In this document: in pieces, positions 33,201 through 41,380 of the stretch | Numbering within the stretch: the first letter of the stretch is position 1 | Layout of the letters: the number at the start of each line of letters is the position of its first letter | Assembly (NCBI GenBank): GCA_963801475.1 | Contig: CAWDEX010000001.1 | Span: 1,240,001 to 1,304,000 of the forward strand | DNA length: 64,000 nucleotides | From: DAOMFB01 sp963801475 | Lineage (GTDB): Bacteria; Acidobacteriota; Thermoanaerobaculia; UBA5066 | Direction of reading: 5' to 3' | Notes under the pieces: generated by a model | The model's input: the letters and a program-made list of their open reading frames with translations, nothing else | Database searches by the model: none | Told to the model about the DNA's origin: nothing | Program-made: the position numbers and the translations under genes

Positions 33201-35753
33201 GTGTCCTCGGCCGCCCGGGATCGCTGGCAGGTCGTGAGTCCCCAACTCGATCGCGCCCTGGACATGGCGGATGACGAGCGCGGCGCCTGGCTGGAGGCCC
33301 TGCGCGCGGAGGATCCGGACCTGGCCTCCGAGGTGGAGGCCCTCCTCGAGGAGCGTCGGGCGCTCAGCCGGGAGGGCTTCCTCGAAAACGAGGCCCTGAG
33401 GCCTCCCACGGCGTCGTCGCTCGCAGGCCAGAGGGTGGGCGCCTACACGTTGATCTCGCCCATCGGCCACGGCGGCATGGGAACCGTCTGGCTCGCACGG
33501 CGCAGCGACGGCCGCTTCGAGGGGCAGGCGGCCGTGAAGCTCCTGAACGTGAGCCTCGTCGGTCGCGCCGGCGAAGCGCGTTTCGAGCGGGAGGGGAACA
33601 TCCTCGCGCGCCTCACGCACCCGAACATCGCGCGTCTGGTCGACGCGGGCGTGTCTTCGATCGGGCAACCCTATCTCGTGCTCGAGTACGTTCGGGGCGC
33701 GCCCATCGACCGCTACTGCGACGGCCAGGCTCTCGACGTCGAAGGGCGGCTGTTCCTCTTCCTGGACGTGCTGGCCGCGGTGGCCCATGCGCACGCCCAT
33801 CTGATCGTTCATCGAGACATCAAGCCCTCGAACGTTCTCGTCGCGACGGACGGGCAGGTGAAGCTGCTCGACTTCGGGATCGCGAAGCTCCTCGAGGGGG
33901 AGGGAACCGCGGAAGCCGCGACGGCGCTCACGCACGAGGGGGGACGGGCGCTTACGCCCGAGTACGCCGCCCCCGAGCAGCTGACCGGCGGCGCGATCAC
34001 GACGGCGACCGACGTCCACGCCCTTGGGACCCTGCTCTACATCCTGCTCGCCGGCCGGCATCCGGCCGAGGCGTCCCGGGGATCGGCGGTGGACCTGCTG
34101 AAGGCGATCGTCGAGACGGAGCCGCGGCGGCTCTCTGACGCCGTGCTCGCGCCCGGGGCGACGTCGACGGAGGGGGCTCGCCGCGACCCGAAAGGGCCGT
34201 CCACGTCGCCCGACGAGCTCCGCCGCCGGCTCAGGGGCGATCTCGACACGATCGTCGCCAAGGCTCTGAAGAAGGATCCGGCCCAGCGTTACGCTTCCGT
34301 CACCGCTTTTTCGGACGACCTGCGCCGCTATCTCCATCACGAGCCGATCAGCGCGCGACCGGACACGTTCTCCTATCGCACCGCCAAGTTCGTGCAGCGG
34401 CACGTGCGCGAAGTCATCACAGCCGCGGCGGCGATCCTCCTGGTCGCGAGCCTGATCGCCTTCTTCACGGCGCGCGTGGCGACGGAGCGCGATCGGGCTC
34501 GTCTCGAGGCGCTGAAAGCGGCCAAGGTCAGCGAGCTCCTGGCGGGCCTGTTGACCGGAGCGGATCCCTACGCCCGTCCCGACGGGAAAGAACTCACCGT
34601 CCGCGGGCTTCTGGACGCGGGCGCGACGCGCATCCAGAAGGAGCTCGCCGGACAGCCCGAGGTGAAGGCCGAGATGCTGTCCGTGATGGGCCGCACGTAC
34701 CAGCGCCTCGGCGAGCCCGACAAGGCGCGGCCGCTCCTGGAAGAGGCCCTGTCCACGAGACGCCGCGTGCTCGGGCCGGAGCACGCCGACGTGGCCGAGA
34801 GCCTGAACGACCTGGCGGTTCTCCTGAGGGAAGGAGGGAACACGGTCGCCGCAGAGCCGTTTCTCGTCGAGGCGCTCGCGACGCGACGCAAAGTGCTCGG
34901 GCGGGAGCACCGGGACGTGGCGGCCACCCTGATCGAGCTCGGCCGCCTCTACTGCGACCAGGGATCCGATCAGAAGGCCGAGCCGCTCTTCCGCGAAGCG
35001 CTCGCGATCCGCCGGAAGCTCCTGGGCGACGAGGACCACGAAACGGCCACGAGCATGAACGAGCTCGCCCTGCTCCTGTGGCACAAAGGCGACCTCTCCG
35101 GGGCTGAAGAGCTGTTCAAGCAGTGCCTGGCGATCAACCGGAAGACGCAAGGCGAGAATCATCCGGACGTCTCGACGTCGCTGAACAACCTGGCGCTGCT
35201 CGCTGGAGACCGGGGGGACTTCGCGGCTGCGGAGACGCTGTCGCGCCAGTCTCTCGCCATCGGCCGCAAGACTCTGGGAGACAAACATCCGGATGTCGCC
35301 ATAAAGCTCAACAATCTCTCCCGACCGTTGCTGCAGCTGGGGAAATTCGACGAGGCAGCCGATGCTCTCCGGGAGGCGATACAGATTGCGATCGCCGCGT
35401 TCGGAGACCAACACCCGTCGGTCGCCACGTACAAGGTGAACCTGGCTCGCGTACAACTGGCGCGCAAAGACGCCGCCTCCGCCGAGGCGCTTCTTCGGCA
35501 GGCCCTGCAGATCCGCCGGCGCGCGTTTCCGGAGGGGGACTGGCGGATCGCCGTCGTCAAGAGCCTGCTGGGCGAAGCCCTGACAGCTGTCGGCCGCCGT
35601 GACGAAGCCGAGCGCCTGCTTCTCGAGGCGAAGGACGCCCTGAAAGACGGCCCGGGCCTGGAGGGTCGGGAGTCCAAGTCGAACGCCGAGCGCCTGGCCG
35701 CGCTCTACAAATCTTGGGGCCGGACCCCTGAGCCCTCGAAGGGCCCTGGCTAG
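33201..35753 (+). CDS. Transmembrane Ser/Thr protein kinase with TPR sensor domain
   Basis: 850 residues. An N-terminal ~75-residue helical region (LDRALDMADDERGAWLEAL) precedes the kinase domain: glycine loop GHGGMG (about 90-94), Lys113, HRDIKPSN (about 205), DFG (about 225) and TPEYAAPEQ. A membrane segment lies near residues 412-433 (VITAAAAILLVASLIAFFTA). The outer part holds about eight kinesin-light-chain-like TPRs (repeated ALATRRKVLGREHRDVA units). It probably phosphorylates and thereby controls the sigma factor encoded just upstream, as shown for the PpkT2-EcfP pair in Vibrio. GTG start at 33201. Its TAG stop overlaps that of the convergent gene. Confidence 0.92.
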   Translation: MSSAARDRWQVVSPQLDRALDMADDERGAWLEALRAEDPDLASEVEALLEERRALSREGFLENEALRPPTASSLAGQRVGAYTLISPIGHGGMGTVWLARRSDGRFEGQAAVKLLNVSLVGRAGEARFEREGNILARLTHPNIARLVDAGVSSIGQPYLVLEYVRGAPIDRYCDGQALDVEGRLFLFLDVLAAVAHAHAHLIVHRDIKPSNVLVATDGQVKLLDFGIAKLLEGEGTAEAATALTHEGGRALTPEYAAPEQLTGGAITTATDVHALGTLLYILLAGRHPAEASRGSAVDLLKAIVETEPRRLSDAVLAPGATSTEGARRDPKGPSTSPDELRRRLRGDLDTIVAKALKKDPAQRYASVTAFSDDLRRYLHHEPISARPDTFSYRTAKFVQRHVREVITAAAAILLVASLIAFFTARVATERDRARLEALKAAKVSELLAGLLTGADPYARPDGKELTVRGLLDAGATRIQKELAGQPEVKAEMLSVMGRTYQRLGEPDKARPLLEEALSTRRRVLGPEHADVAESLNDLAVLLREGGNTVAAEPFLVEALATRRKVLGREHRDVAATLIELGRLYCDQGSDQKAEPLFREALAIRRKLLGDEDHETATSMNELALLLWHKGDLSGAEELFKQCLAINRKTQGENHPDVSTSLNNLALLAGDRGDFAAAETLSRQSLAIGRKTLGDKHPDVAIKLNNLSRPLLQLGKFDEAADALREAIQIAIAAFGDQHPSVATYKVNLARVQLARKDAASAEALLRQALQIRRRAFPEGDWRIAVVKSLLGEALTAVGRRDEAERLLLEAKDALKDGPGLEGRESKSNAERLAALYKSWGRTPEPSKGPG

Positions 35754-36544
35754 GGCGCTCGACCCGCCTCCCGGTGCCCGAGCGGTCCCCGGCCGGCGGC
35801 GAGGCCCGGGGCGGCGTCGAGAGCCCGGTGAACGTAGTCGAGCGCCTTCCGGACGGCGTCCGGAAGCGTTTCGCCGAGAGCCAGATAGGCGGTGAGCGCC
35901 GCGGAAAGGGTGGCGCCGGCGCCATGATGGCGGCGGTCGCCGAGGCGGGTGTGTCGGAACGTCATCCAGGTCCGCCCGTCGAGGAGGCCATCGACGATGT
36001 CGGACCCTTCGGCCTGTCCCCCCTTGATCAGGACCGCCTGGGGCCCCAGCTGCTGAATGGCCCGGGCGGCGCGTTTCGCGTCAGCCTCTCCGCGGATCGC
36101 GAAGCCTGCCAGGACGGAGGCCTCGCCCAGGTTCGGCGTGACGATCGTCGCGTCCGGAAAGAGATCCCGGACGAGGGACGAAACGGAGGTCTGGCGGAGG
36201 AGTCTGGGCTCGCCGTCACCGGTCATTTCCGGGTCGACGACGATGGGAACGAGGAAGCCCGGCAGATCGGCCCCGAGGAGGCGGATGACCGGGACGGTGG
36301 TGACGAGGCCCACCTTGACGGCCTTCGGGGGCGGAGCCTGCCGGGCGGCCCGGAGCTGTTCCCGGACGACGGCGAGGGGGAGGTCCTGGACCACCGTCAC
36401 GGCCGGCCCGTCCTGGGTCGTCACGGCGGTGGCGACCGAGGTGCCGGTCACGCCGAGGGATTCGAAGGTCTTCAGGTCGGCCGGGAGGCCGCCCCCCCCG
36501 CCCACCTCGAGGGAACCGACCGAAAGCGCCGAGGCGCTCGACAT
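35750..36544 (-). CDS. ThiD-like (hydroxymethylpyrimidine kinase family) protein with degenerate active site
   Basis: 264 residues of the ribokinase-like ThiD/PdxK family: GGGGGLPADLKTFESLGVTGTSVATAVTTQD, VVDPEMTGDGEPRLL, TPNLGEASVLAGFAI, AVLIKGGQAEGSDIVD and HGAGATLSAALTAYLA are all recognisable. The usual AGSDSGGGAG start reads VGSLEVGGGG, and the GTGC motif holding the proposed catalytic Cys reads GAGA. It may therefore have a changed substrate or reduced activity. No other thiamine gene is near. It shares the palindromic CTAG (35750-35753) with the stop of the convergent kinase gene. Confidence 0.8.
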   Translation of the reverse strand: MSSASALSVGSLEVGGGGGLPADLKTFESLGVTGTSVATAVTTQDGPAVTVVQDLPLAVVREQLRAARQAPPPKAVKVGLVTTVPVIRLLGADLPGFLVPIVVDPEMTGDGEPRLLRQTSVSSLVRDLFPDATIVTPNLGEASVLAGFAIRGEADAKRAARAIQQLGPQAVLIKGGQAEGSDIVDGLLDGRTWMTFRHTRLGDRRHHGAGATLSAALTAYLALGETLPDAVRKALDYVHRALDAAPGLAAGRGPLGHREAGRAP

Positions 36545-36591
36545 ACCCTGAAGATTAGCGCCGGAAGCGTCCCAACGGGCGCCAATGCTGC

Positions 36592-36597
36592 TATCCT
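36592..36597 (+). promoter_or_regulatory. Possible -10 element of the peroxiredoxin gene
   Basis: TATCCT preceded by TGC (TGCTATCCTCCGC), an extended -10-like arrangement, lies 24 bp before the peroxiredoxin start in a 76-bp divergent gap. Confidence 0.35.
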
Positions 36598-36620
36598 CCG
36601 CGGCTCGGAGGCACCCGAAG

Positions 36621-37463
36621 ATGGCCGAGAACAAGGTCACCGTGGCGGTCGGCAGTGCCGCCCCCAACTTCGCGCTTCCGGCCCGTTCCGGCGGACTCGT
36701 CTCCCTCGCGGACTTCCGGGGTCGGAAGAACGTTCTTCTCTATTTCTATCCGAAGGACGACACCCCGGGCTGCACGAAAGAAGCCTGCAGCCTGCGCGAC
36801 GGATGGAAGGCGCTCGCTGCCCGCGACGTCGAGGTCCTCGGCGTCTCCCGCGACGACGCCGTGACGCACAACATGTTCGCCTCTAAGTACGACCTTCCGT
36901 TCGAGCTCCTGACCGACGCCGGCCACCAGGTCCACGCGACGTACGGGGCGTGGGGCGAGAGTGCGTGGGGCGTCGGTCCCCTCCGGAAGTCCTTCCTCAT
37001 CGGAAAGGACGGGATCATCCGCCGCATCTTCCACAAGGTCGACACCGAACATCACGCAGAGGAGGTTCTGAAAGCGATGGAAAGCTCCGTACCGCCCGGT
37101 TCGCAGCCGCCCGCCCCGGCGCCGACGCCGGTTGCCCCCACCCCGGTGGCCGAAGCGGTCGAGAAGGCCGCGCAGGCCGTCCAGGCCGCCGTGACCGAGG
37201 TTGCCAAGGACGCGAAGAAGAGGGTCGAAAAGGCCGCGGACGTCGTCGTGGCGAAGGCCGCGAGCGCCCGGAAGGCGGTCAGGAAGGCCGCCAAGAAGGT
37301 CGCCCGGAAGGTCGCGAAGAAGAAGGCCGCCCCGAAGAAGAAGGCGGCCCGCAGGGCCGCGCCGAAGAAGAAGGCCGTGAAGAAGGTCGCCCGGAAGGTC
37401 GCGAAGAAGAAAGCGGCCCCGAAGAAGAAGGCGGCCCGCAAGGCCCCGAAGAGGAAGAGATAG
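36621..37463 (+). CDS. Bcp-type peroxiredoxin fused to a histone H1-like Lys/Ala tail
   Basis: 280 residues. Residues 1-155 are a complete BCP/PrxQ peroxiredoxin: KNVLLYFYPKDDTPGCTKEACSLRDG with peroxidatic Cys51 and resolving Cys56, then KSFLIGKDGIIRRIFHKVDT. A Pro/Ala linker (about 159-180) leads to a ~100-residue tail with AEAVEKAAQAVQAAVTEVAK and then repeated KKVARKVAKKKAAPKKKAAR units ending KAPKRKR, like bacterial histone H1-like proteins. The tail should bind nucleic acid, so the enzyme may reduce peroxides at the nucleoid; this is inference. No stop or frameshift separates the two parts. Confidence 0.9.
   Translation: MAENKVTVAVGSAAPNFALPARSGGLVSLADFRGRKNVLLYFYPKDDTPGCTKEACSLRDGWKALAARDVEVLGVSRDDAVTHNMFASKYDLPFELLTDAGHQVHATYGAWGESAWGVGPLRKSFLIGKDGIIRRIFHKVDTEHHAEEVLKAMESSVPPGSQPPAPAPTPVAPTPVAEAVEKAAQAVQAAVTEVAKDAKKRVEKAADVVVAKAASARKAVRKAAKKVARKVAKKKAAPKKKAARRAAPKKKAVKKVARKVAKKKAAPKKKAARKAPKRKR
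37294..37445 (+). repeat. 65-bp direct repeats encoding the H1-like tail
   Basis: Two 65-bp copies (37294-37358 and 37381-37445) differ at three positions and are offset by 87 bp, i.e. 29 codons in frame. Each encodes KKVARKVAKKKAAPKKKAAR. Such repeats expand and contract easily and also make the region prone to misassembly. Confidence 0.85.
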
Positions 37464-37471
37464 GCGAGGGG

Positions 37472-37783
37472 TTGGAGGGGAGCCGCATCCGTGTGACGCT
37501 CCGGGCGCTGGAGGCGATGCGTGCCGAGGGGTTGGACCCGGCGCGCACCGTGCTCGTCGTCCGGCACGTTCTCGGATGCGGCGGCTCCGGCTACCGTCTC
37601 AGCTTCTCTGACCGTCCTCTCGAGGACGGCCGGCGCGTCGAGAGCGACGGTGGGCTCGTCGTCTGCCTAGACGAGCTCTCCTTCGCGCGACTCGCAGGCG
37701 CCGCCATCGACTACGATCCCGAAAAGGAGACCGAAGGGTACCTGCTCGACCACCCGGATGCGGCGTTCGCCGCGTTCTGCTGA
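37472..37783 (+). CDS. HesB/IscA-like small protein lacking the usual Cys ligands
   Basis: About 103 residues. The layout follows the HesB/IscA fold: IRVTLRALEAMRAEGLDP, VRHVLGCGGSGYRLSFSD (in place of GGCSGFxY), VCLDELSFARLAGAAIDY and EGYLLDHPDAAFAAFC. A-type carriers use three Cys, the last two in a terminal CGC; here the chain stops at a single Cys. It may thus not carry an Fe-S cluster in the normal way. The start is uncertain: TTG at 37472 keeps the first beta strand, GTG at 37493 has GGAG 10 bp upstream. It lies 8 bp after the peroxiredoxin gene. Confidence 0.65.
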   Translation: MEGSRIRVTLRALEAMRAEGLDPARTVLVVRHVLGCGGSGYRLSFSDRPLEDGRRVESDGGLVVCLDELSFARLAGAAIDYDPEKETEGYLLDHPDAAFAAFC

Positions 37784-37808
37784 CGGCCGGACACCCCGCA
37801 CACGTTCT

Positions 37809-38522
37809 ATGGACAAGAAACATCGCCACGCTCTCCAGCAAAACGACCTTCAGGCCGTCCTCCTCTCCGTCCGCGACTACCTGACGTCGCACCAGAGCCA
37901 GTCCGTCCGGACCGGCGCCGCCGTGGTGGCTGTCGTCCTCGTCGTCGGGGCGATCTGGGGCGGCCTCGCCTGGCGCGACCGGCGCCTCGCCGGGAGGCTC
38001 TCGACGGCGATCGGCCTCCTCGACGCTCCCCTGGCCGCCGACGGGATCGGTCCCGGGCCGGGCCAGCGCGTCTTCAAGGACCCGGGGGAGCGTCTCGCGG
38101 CCGCCAAGGACGAGCTCCGGAAGCTGACGAAGGACGCCCCCTCGTCCGACAGCGGGCGTGCAGCGGCCCTGATGCTGATGGGAATGGAAGGGCCCTCGGG
38201 CGTCTCCGGAGGCGGCATCGATGCCGCGAAGGCGCTCGTGAAGAGCGAGAAAGGGACGATCTCCGCGGGAATCGCCTTCGTCTCCATTCTCGACGCCGAG
38301 GCGTCCGCTGGCCGGGCCAAGGGGGCCCTCGAGACAGCGAAGAAGGCCCTCGAAGGGGGCGATGCGCCGGTTCCGAAGGACGTCCTCCTCATGCAGCTGG
38401 GGCGCCTGTCCGAGAAGACGGGCCAGACGGCCGAGGCGAAGACCTACTACCAGCGGATTCTCACGGACTACCCGGACTCTCCGGTCCGCGCCGAGGCACA
38501 GCAGCGGTCGCAGGGGCTGTAA
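37809..38522 (+). CDS. YfgM-like TPR membrane protein (TPR_21 type)
   Basis: 237 residues with one N-terminal membrane segment (about 36-54, GAAVVAVVLVVGAIWGGLAW) and a periplasmic helical repeat domain ending in a clear TPR (LSEKTGQTAEAKTYYQRILTDYPDSPVRAEA). The topology matches YfgM, an accessory of the SecYEG translocon and periplasmic chaperone network, though sequence identity cannot be judged here. It is located 25 bp after the HesB-like gene. Confidence 0.65.
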   Translation: MDKKHRHALQQNDLQAVLLSVRDYLTSHQSQSVRTGAAVVAVVLVVGAIWGGLAWRDRRLAGRLSTAIGLLDAPLAADGIGPGPGQRVFKDPGERLAAAKDELRKLTKDAPSSDSGRAAALMLMGMEGPSGVSGGGIDAAKALVKSEKGTISAGIAFVSILDAEASAGRAKGALETAKKALEGGDAPVPKDVLLMQLGRLSEKTGQTAEAKTYYQRILTDYPDSPVRAEAQQRSQGL

Positions 38523-38526
38523 TGCT

Positions 38527-38557
38527 CCGGGAGAACCCGGCGGTCGGGTTCTCCCGG
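38527..38557. terminator. Strong hairpin before deoB
   Basis: CCGGGAGAACCCG and CGGGTTCTCCCGG form a perfect 13-bp stem with a 5-nt loop (GCGGT), starting 5 bp after the YfgM-like stop. No T-run follows. It may act as a terminator of the peroxiredoxin operon or as an mRNA 3' stabiliser. Confidence 0.5.
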
Positions 38558-38583
38558 GCCCGCTCCGCCGCGGAACGGAAACC

Positions 38584-39756
38584 ATGAAGCCTCGCGCGAT
38601 CGTGATCGTCTGCGACGGGCTGGGAGTAGGCGCCGCGCCCGACGCGGAGAGCTTCGGCGACGCGGGTGCCGCCACGCTGCAACACGTTCTCCGCGACGGC
38701 AGGCCGCTGCTGCCCCACCTGACGCGCCTCGGGCTCCTTCACACTCTCTACGCCGACGCGCCACCGGGCCTCCCGTCGCCGGCAGGCGCCATCGGCCGCT
38801 GCGCCGAGGCGTCGCCCGGGAAGGACTCGACGTCGGGCCACTGGGAGCTGATGGGGCTGACGCTCGACACGGCCTTTCCGCTCTACCCCGACGGCTTTCC
38901 CCCCGAGGTGGTCGAGCGGTTCGAGGCGGTGGTGGGGAAGAGGGTCCTCCACAACCGTCCGGCCTCGGGGACGGAAGTCATCCAGCGGTACGGTGAGGAG
39001 CACATCCGGACCGGCCGACCCATCGTCTACACCTCGGGCGACTCGGTCTTCCAGATCGCCGCGCACGAGGAGGTGGTCCCCGTCGCCCTGCTCTACGCGT
39101 GGTGCGAGTCGGTGCGGAAGATCCTCGTCCCGCCGCACCACGTTGGGCGCGTCATCGCACGTCCCTTCGTCGGAACGCCGGGGCGCTTCACGCGGACCCA
39201 CCGTCGGCGGGACTTCTCGGTGCCGCCCCCGGGGCCGACCGTCCTCGATCGCTGCCTCGAGCGAGGGCTCTCGGTCCACGGCATCGGAAAGATCGAGGAT
39301 CTCTTCGTGGGGCAGGGGCTGTCGAGCGCCGTCCACACCGAGTCGAACCTCGACGGCCTCGAGCGGACGGTCGCTGCGGTCCGCGAGCGCGACGACGACT
39401 TTCTCTTCACGAACCTGGTCGACTTCGACACGAAGTACGGCCACCGGAACGACCCGGACGGCTACGCGCGCGCCCTAGAGGAGTTCGACGGGTTCGTCCC
39501 GGCGCTCCTCGGGGCGATGAGGGCCGGGGACCTCCTGCTCGTCACGGCCGACCACGGCGGTGACCCGTCGGACGTCTCGACGGACCACACGCGCGAGTAC
39601 GTCCCCGTCGTCGCGGCCGGCCCGGGAGTGACGTCCGGGGCCGACGTCGGGACGCGGCGGAGCTTCGCCGACGTCGGCGCCACGGTGGCCGCCCACGTCG
39701 GCGTCGACGCGCCCGGAGGGACGAGCTTCCTCGGGGTCCTTTCGGCGGTCCCGTGA
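38584..39756 (+). CDS. deoB: Phosphopentomutase
   Basis: Interconverts ribose/deoxyribose 1- and 5-phosphates in nucleoside salvage. The 390-residue protein belongs to the alkaline-phosphatase superfamily, with metal-binding Asp in VIVCDGLGVGAAPDA, the phosphorylated Thr region KDSTSGHWELMG, YTSGDSVFQIAAHEE, FTNLVDFDTKYGHRNDP, and TADHGGDPSDVSTDHTREYVPV. It is full length. Nucleoside catabolism fits the BMP-type importer elsewhere in the window. The next gene overlaps its stop (GTGA). Confidence 0.96.
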   Translation: MKPRAIVIVCDGLGVGAAPDAESFGDAGAATLQHVLRDGRPLLPHLTRLGLLHTLYADAPPGLPSPAGAIGRCAEASPGKDSTSGHWELMGLTLDTAFPLYPDGFPPEVVERFEAVVGKRVLHNRPASGTEVIQRYGEEHIRTGRPIVYTSGDSVFQIAAHEEVVPVALLYAWCESVRKILVPPHHVGRVIARPFVGTPGRFTRTHRRRDFSVPPPGPTVLDRCLERGLSVHGIGKIEDLFVGQGLSSAVHTESNLDGLERTVAAVRERDDDFLFTNLVDFDTKYGHRNDPDGYARALEEFDGFVPALLGAMRAGDLLLVTADHGGDPSDVSTDHTREYVPVVAAGPGVTSGADVGTRRSFADVGATVAAHVGVDAPGGTSFLGVLSAVP

Positions 39757-40811
39757 CGTCGCCGGCGCGCCCTCCCGGAAGCGCCCCGCGTCGCACGGCG
39801 CCGGCTCTCTTCCTCGCGCTCCTCGCCCTGTCCGGGTCGGGGGCGCCCCAGGACCCGCGCGGCCCGATCACCGACCACTTCGACGGCAAGCGCTTCCACA
39901 ACCTCGAGCCGATGCCGCTCGGCTTCGGCGACCGGATCCGCCGGGAGTTCACGAAGAACCAGGGTCCCTGGAACGGCTTCTCGCCCGGCGTTCCGGCCCC
40001 TTGCCCGGTGGACCGCGTCGGAGACGGTCGGATGCGCGTGACCTGGGTCAATCACGCCACCGTCCTGATCCAGATGGACGGCGTGAACATCCTGACCGAC
40101 CCGACCTGGGCCCCGCGCTCCTACCCCCGGGTCGGCCCGAAGCGCCGGAGGCCGCCGGGCATCGACTTCGAGAGCCTGCCGCCGGTCGACGTCGTCCTGG
40201 TCAGCCACGACCACCAGGATCACATGGACCTTCCGACGCTCCGCCTGCTTTCGGCCGCGCACGGCCCGGCGATCTACGCCGGCCTCGGAAGCGGGGCCTT
40301 CCTCGCGGCGAACGGGATCCGGGGCGCGAAGGACCTGGACTGGTGGCAGTCGGTCCGGGTCGCGCCCGGCCTCGTCCTGACGGCGGTTCCGGCGCGGCAC
40401 ACCTCCGGCCGCGGACCGTTCCCCGACAACGAGCGGCTCTGGTGCGGCTTCGTCCTGACGGGGGCGTCCGGCTCGATCTACTTCGCGGGGGACACCGGAG
40501 AGGGAAGCCACTTCGCCGCGATCGGGGCGCGCTTCCCGGGCCTCACCGTGGCGCTCCTCCCGATCGGCGGCTACGACCCCCCCTGGTACATGGCTTACCG
40601 TCACCTCGGCCCGCAGACGGCCCTCCGGGAGCTCGTCGAGCTCGGCGCCGCGGCGATGATCCCGATCCACTACGGCACGTTTCCGCAGTCTGACGACGCC
40701 GAGGACGGGCCACTCGACTATCTCTGCCGCGAGATCACGGAGGCCCCAGACCCGAAGCCGAACGTCGTGATCCTCCGCCACGGCGAGTCGTTCGAGGTGC
40801 CCGGGACGTGA
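39753..40811 (+). CDS. Exported NAPE-PLD-like MBL-fold hydrolase
   Basis: 352 residues. An N-terminal signal-like segment (about 13-32, RTAPALFLALLALSGSGAP) suggests export. The metal site is complete: LVSHDHQDHMDLPTL (HxHxDH), VPARHTSGRG, YFAGDTGEG and MIPIHYGTF. Overall order (GPWNGFSPGVPAPCPVDRVG ... WVNHATVLIQMDGVNILTDP) is that of the N-acylphosphatidylethanolamine phospholipase D/UlaG-like family. The GTG start overlaps the deoB TGA. Confidence 0.85.
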   Translation: MTSPARPPGSAPRRTAPALFLALLALSGSGAPQDPRGPITDHFDGKRFHNLEPMPLGFGDRIRREFTKNQGPWNGFSPGVPAPCPVDRVGDGRMRVTWVNHATVLIQMDGVNILTDPTWAPRSYPRVGPKRRRPPGIDFESLPPVDVVLVSHDHQDHMDLPTLRLLSAAHGPAIYAGLGSGAFLAANGIRGAKDLDWWQSVRVAPGLVLTAVPARHTSGRGPFPDNERLWCGFVLTGASGSIYFAGDTGEGSHFAAIGARFPGLTVALLPIGGYDPPWYMAYRHLGPQTALRELVELGAAAMIPIHYGTFPQSDDAEDGPLDYLCREITEAPDPKPNVVILRHGESFEVPGT

Positions 40812-40885
40812 GGGGCGTGCGACCCGGGGGAGGCGCCGTCGGCGGCCGGTCGGGCGGCATCCACGCACGGGACATTCCACGTAGA

Positions 40886-41380
40886 ATGGCGGCGGTCCAG
40901 AACGTGTCGAGCGAGAAACCCGTCCAGTGCCAGTTCGACGAGGACGATCTCATCGTCCGCGTCCTGCACAAGCTCCCGGCCGACGTGAACCTGATCTCTC
41001 CCGTCGTCGAGGAGGTCATGCGCGTGGTGACGGAGATGGGCTGCGCCGAAGGGCAGGAGTTCGACATCGAGCTGGCCCTCCGCGAGGCCCTCGCCAACGC
41101 GATCAAGCACGGGGGAAAGAACGACCCCTCGAAGCAGATCGAGTGCTGCGTGGCGTGCGACAGGGACCGCGGCATGCTCCTGGTCGTCCGCGATCCCGGG
41201 CGGGGCTTCGACCCGAAGGACCTCCCGAGCCCGGTCATGGGAGAGAACGTCTTCTCGACCCACGGGCGCGGGATCTACCTGATCAACCAGCTCATGGACG
41301 AGGTCCGGTTCGAGAAGGGCGGGACCGAGATTCACATGATCAAGCGGGCCCCGGGGAACGGCTCTTCGTCCGGACGATGA
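40886..41380 (+). CDS. RsbW-like anti-sigma/serine kinase ATPase
   Basis: About 164 residues with a GHKL ATPase fold: N-box LREALANAIKHGG, G1 RDPGRGFDP, and G2-like THGRGIYLINQLMDEVRF. Such proteins bind anti-anti-sigma factors and sigma factors, or act in partner-switching cascades; no STAS or phosphatase partner gene is adjacent. The ATG at 40886 is preferred; a GTG at 40808 overlapping the previous stop would add a Gly/Arg-rich stretch that does not resemble the family. It overlaps the next gene by 4 bp (ATGA). Confidence 0.8.
   Translation: MAAVQNVSSEKPVQCQFDEDDLIVRVLHKLPADVNLISPVVEEVMRVVTEMGCAEGQEFDIELALREALANAIKHGGKNDPSKQIECCVACDRDRGMLLVVRDPGRGFDPKDLPSPVMGENVFSTHGRGIYLINQLMDEVRFEKGGTEIHMIKRAPGNGSSSGR

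Noticed and set aside
37204..37462. Lys-rich tail of the peroxiredoxin as a frameshifted separate histone-like gene
   Set aside because: The frame is continuous from the peroxiredoxin through the linker, with no internal start preceded by a ribosome-binding site, so a fusion is the simpler reading.
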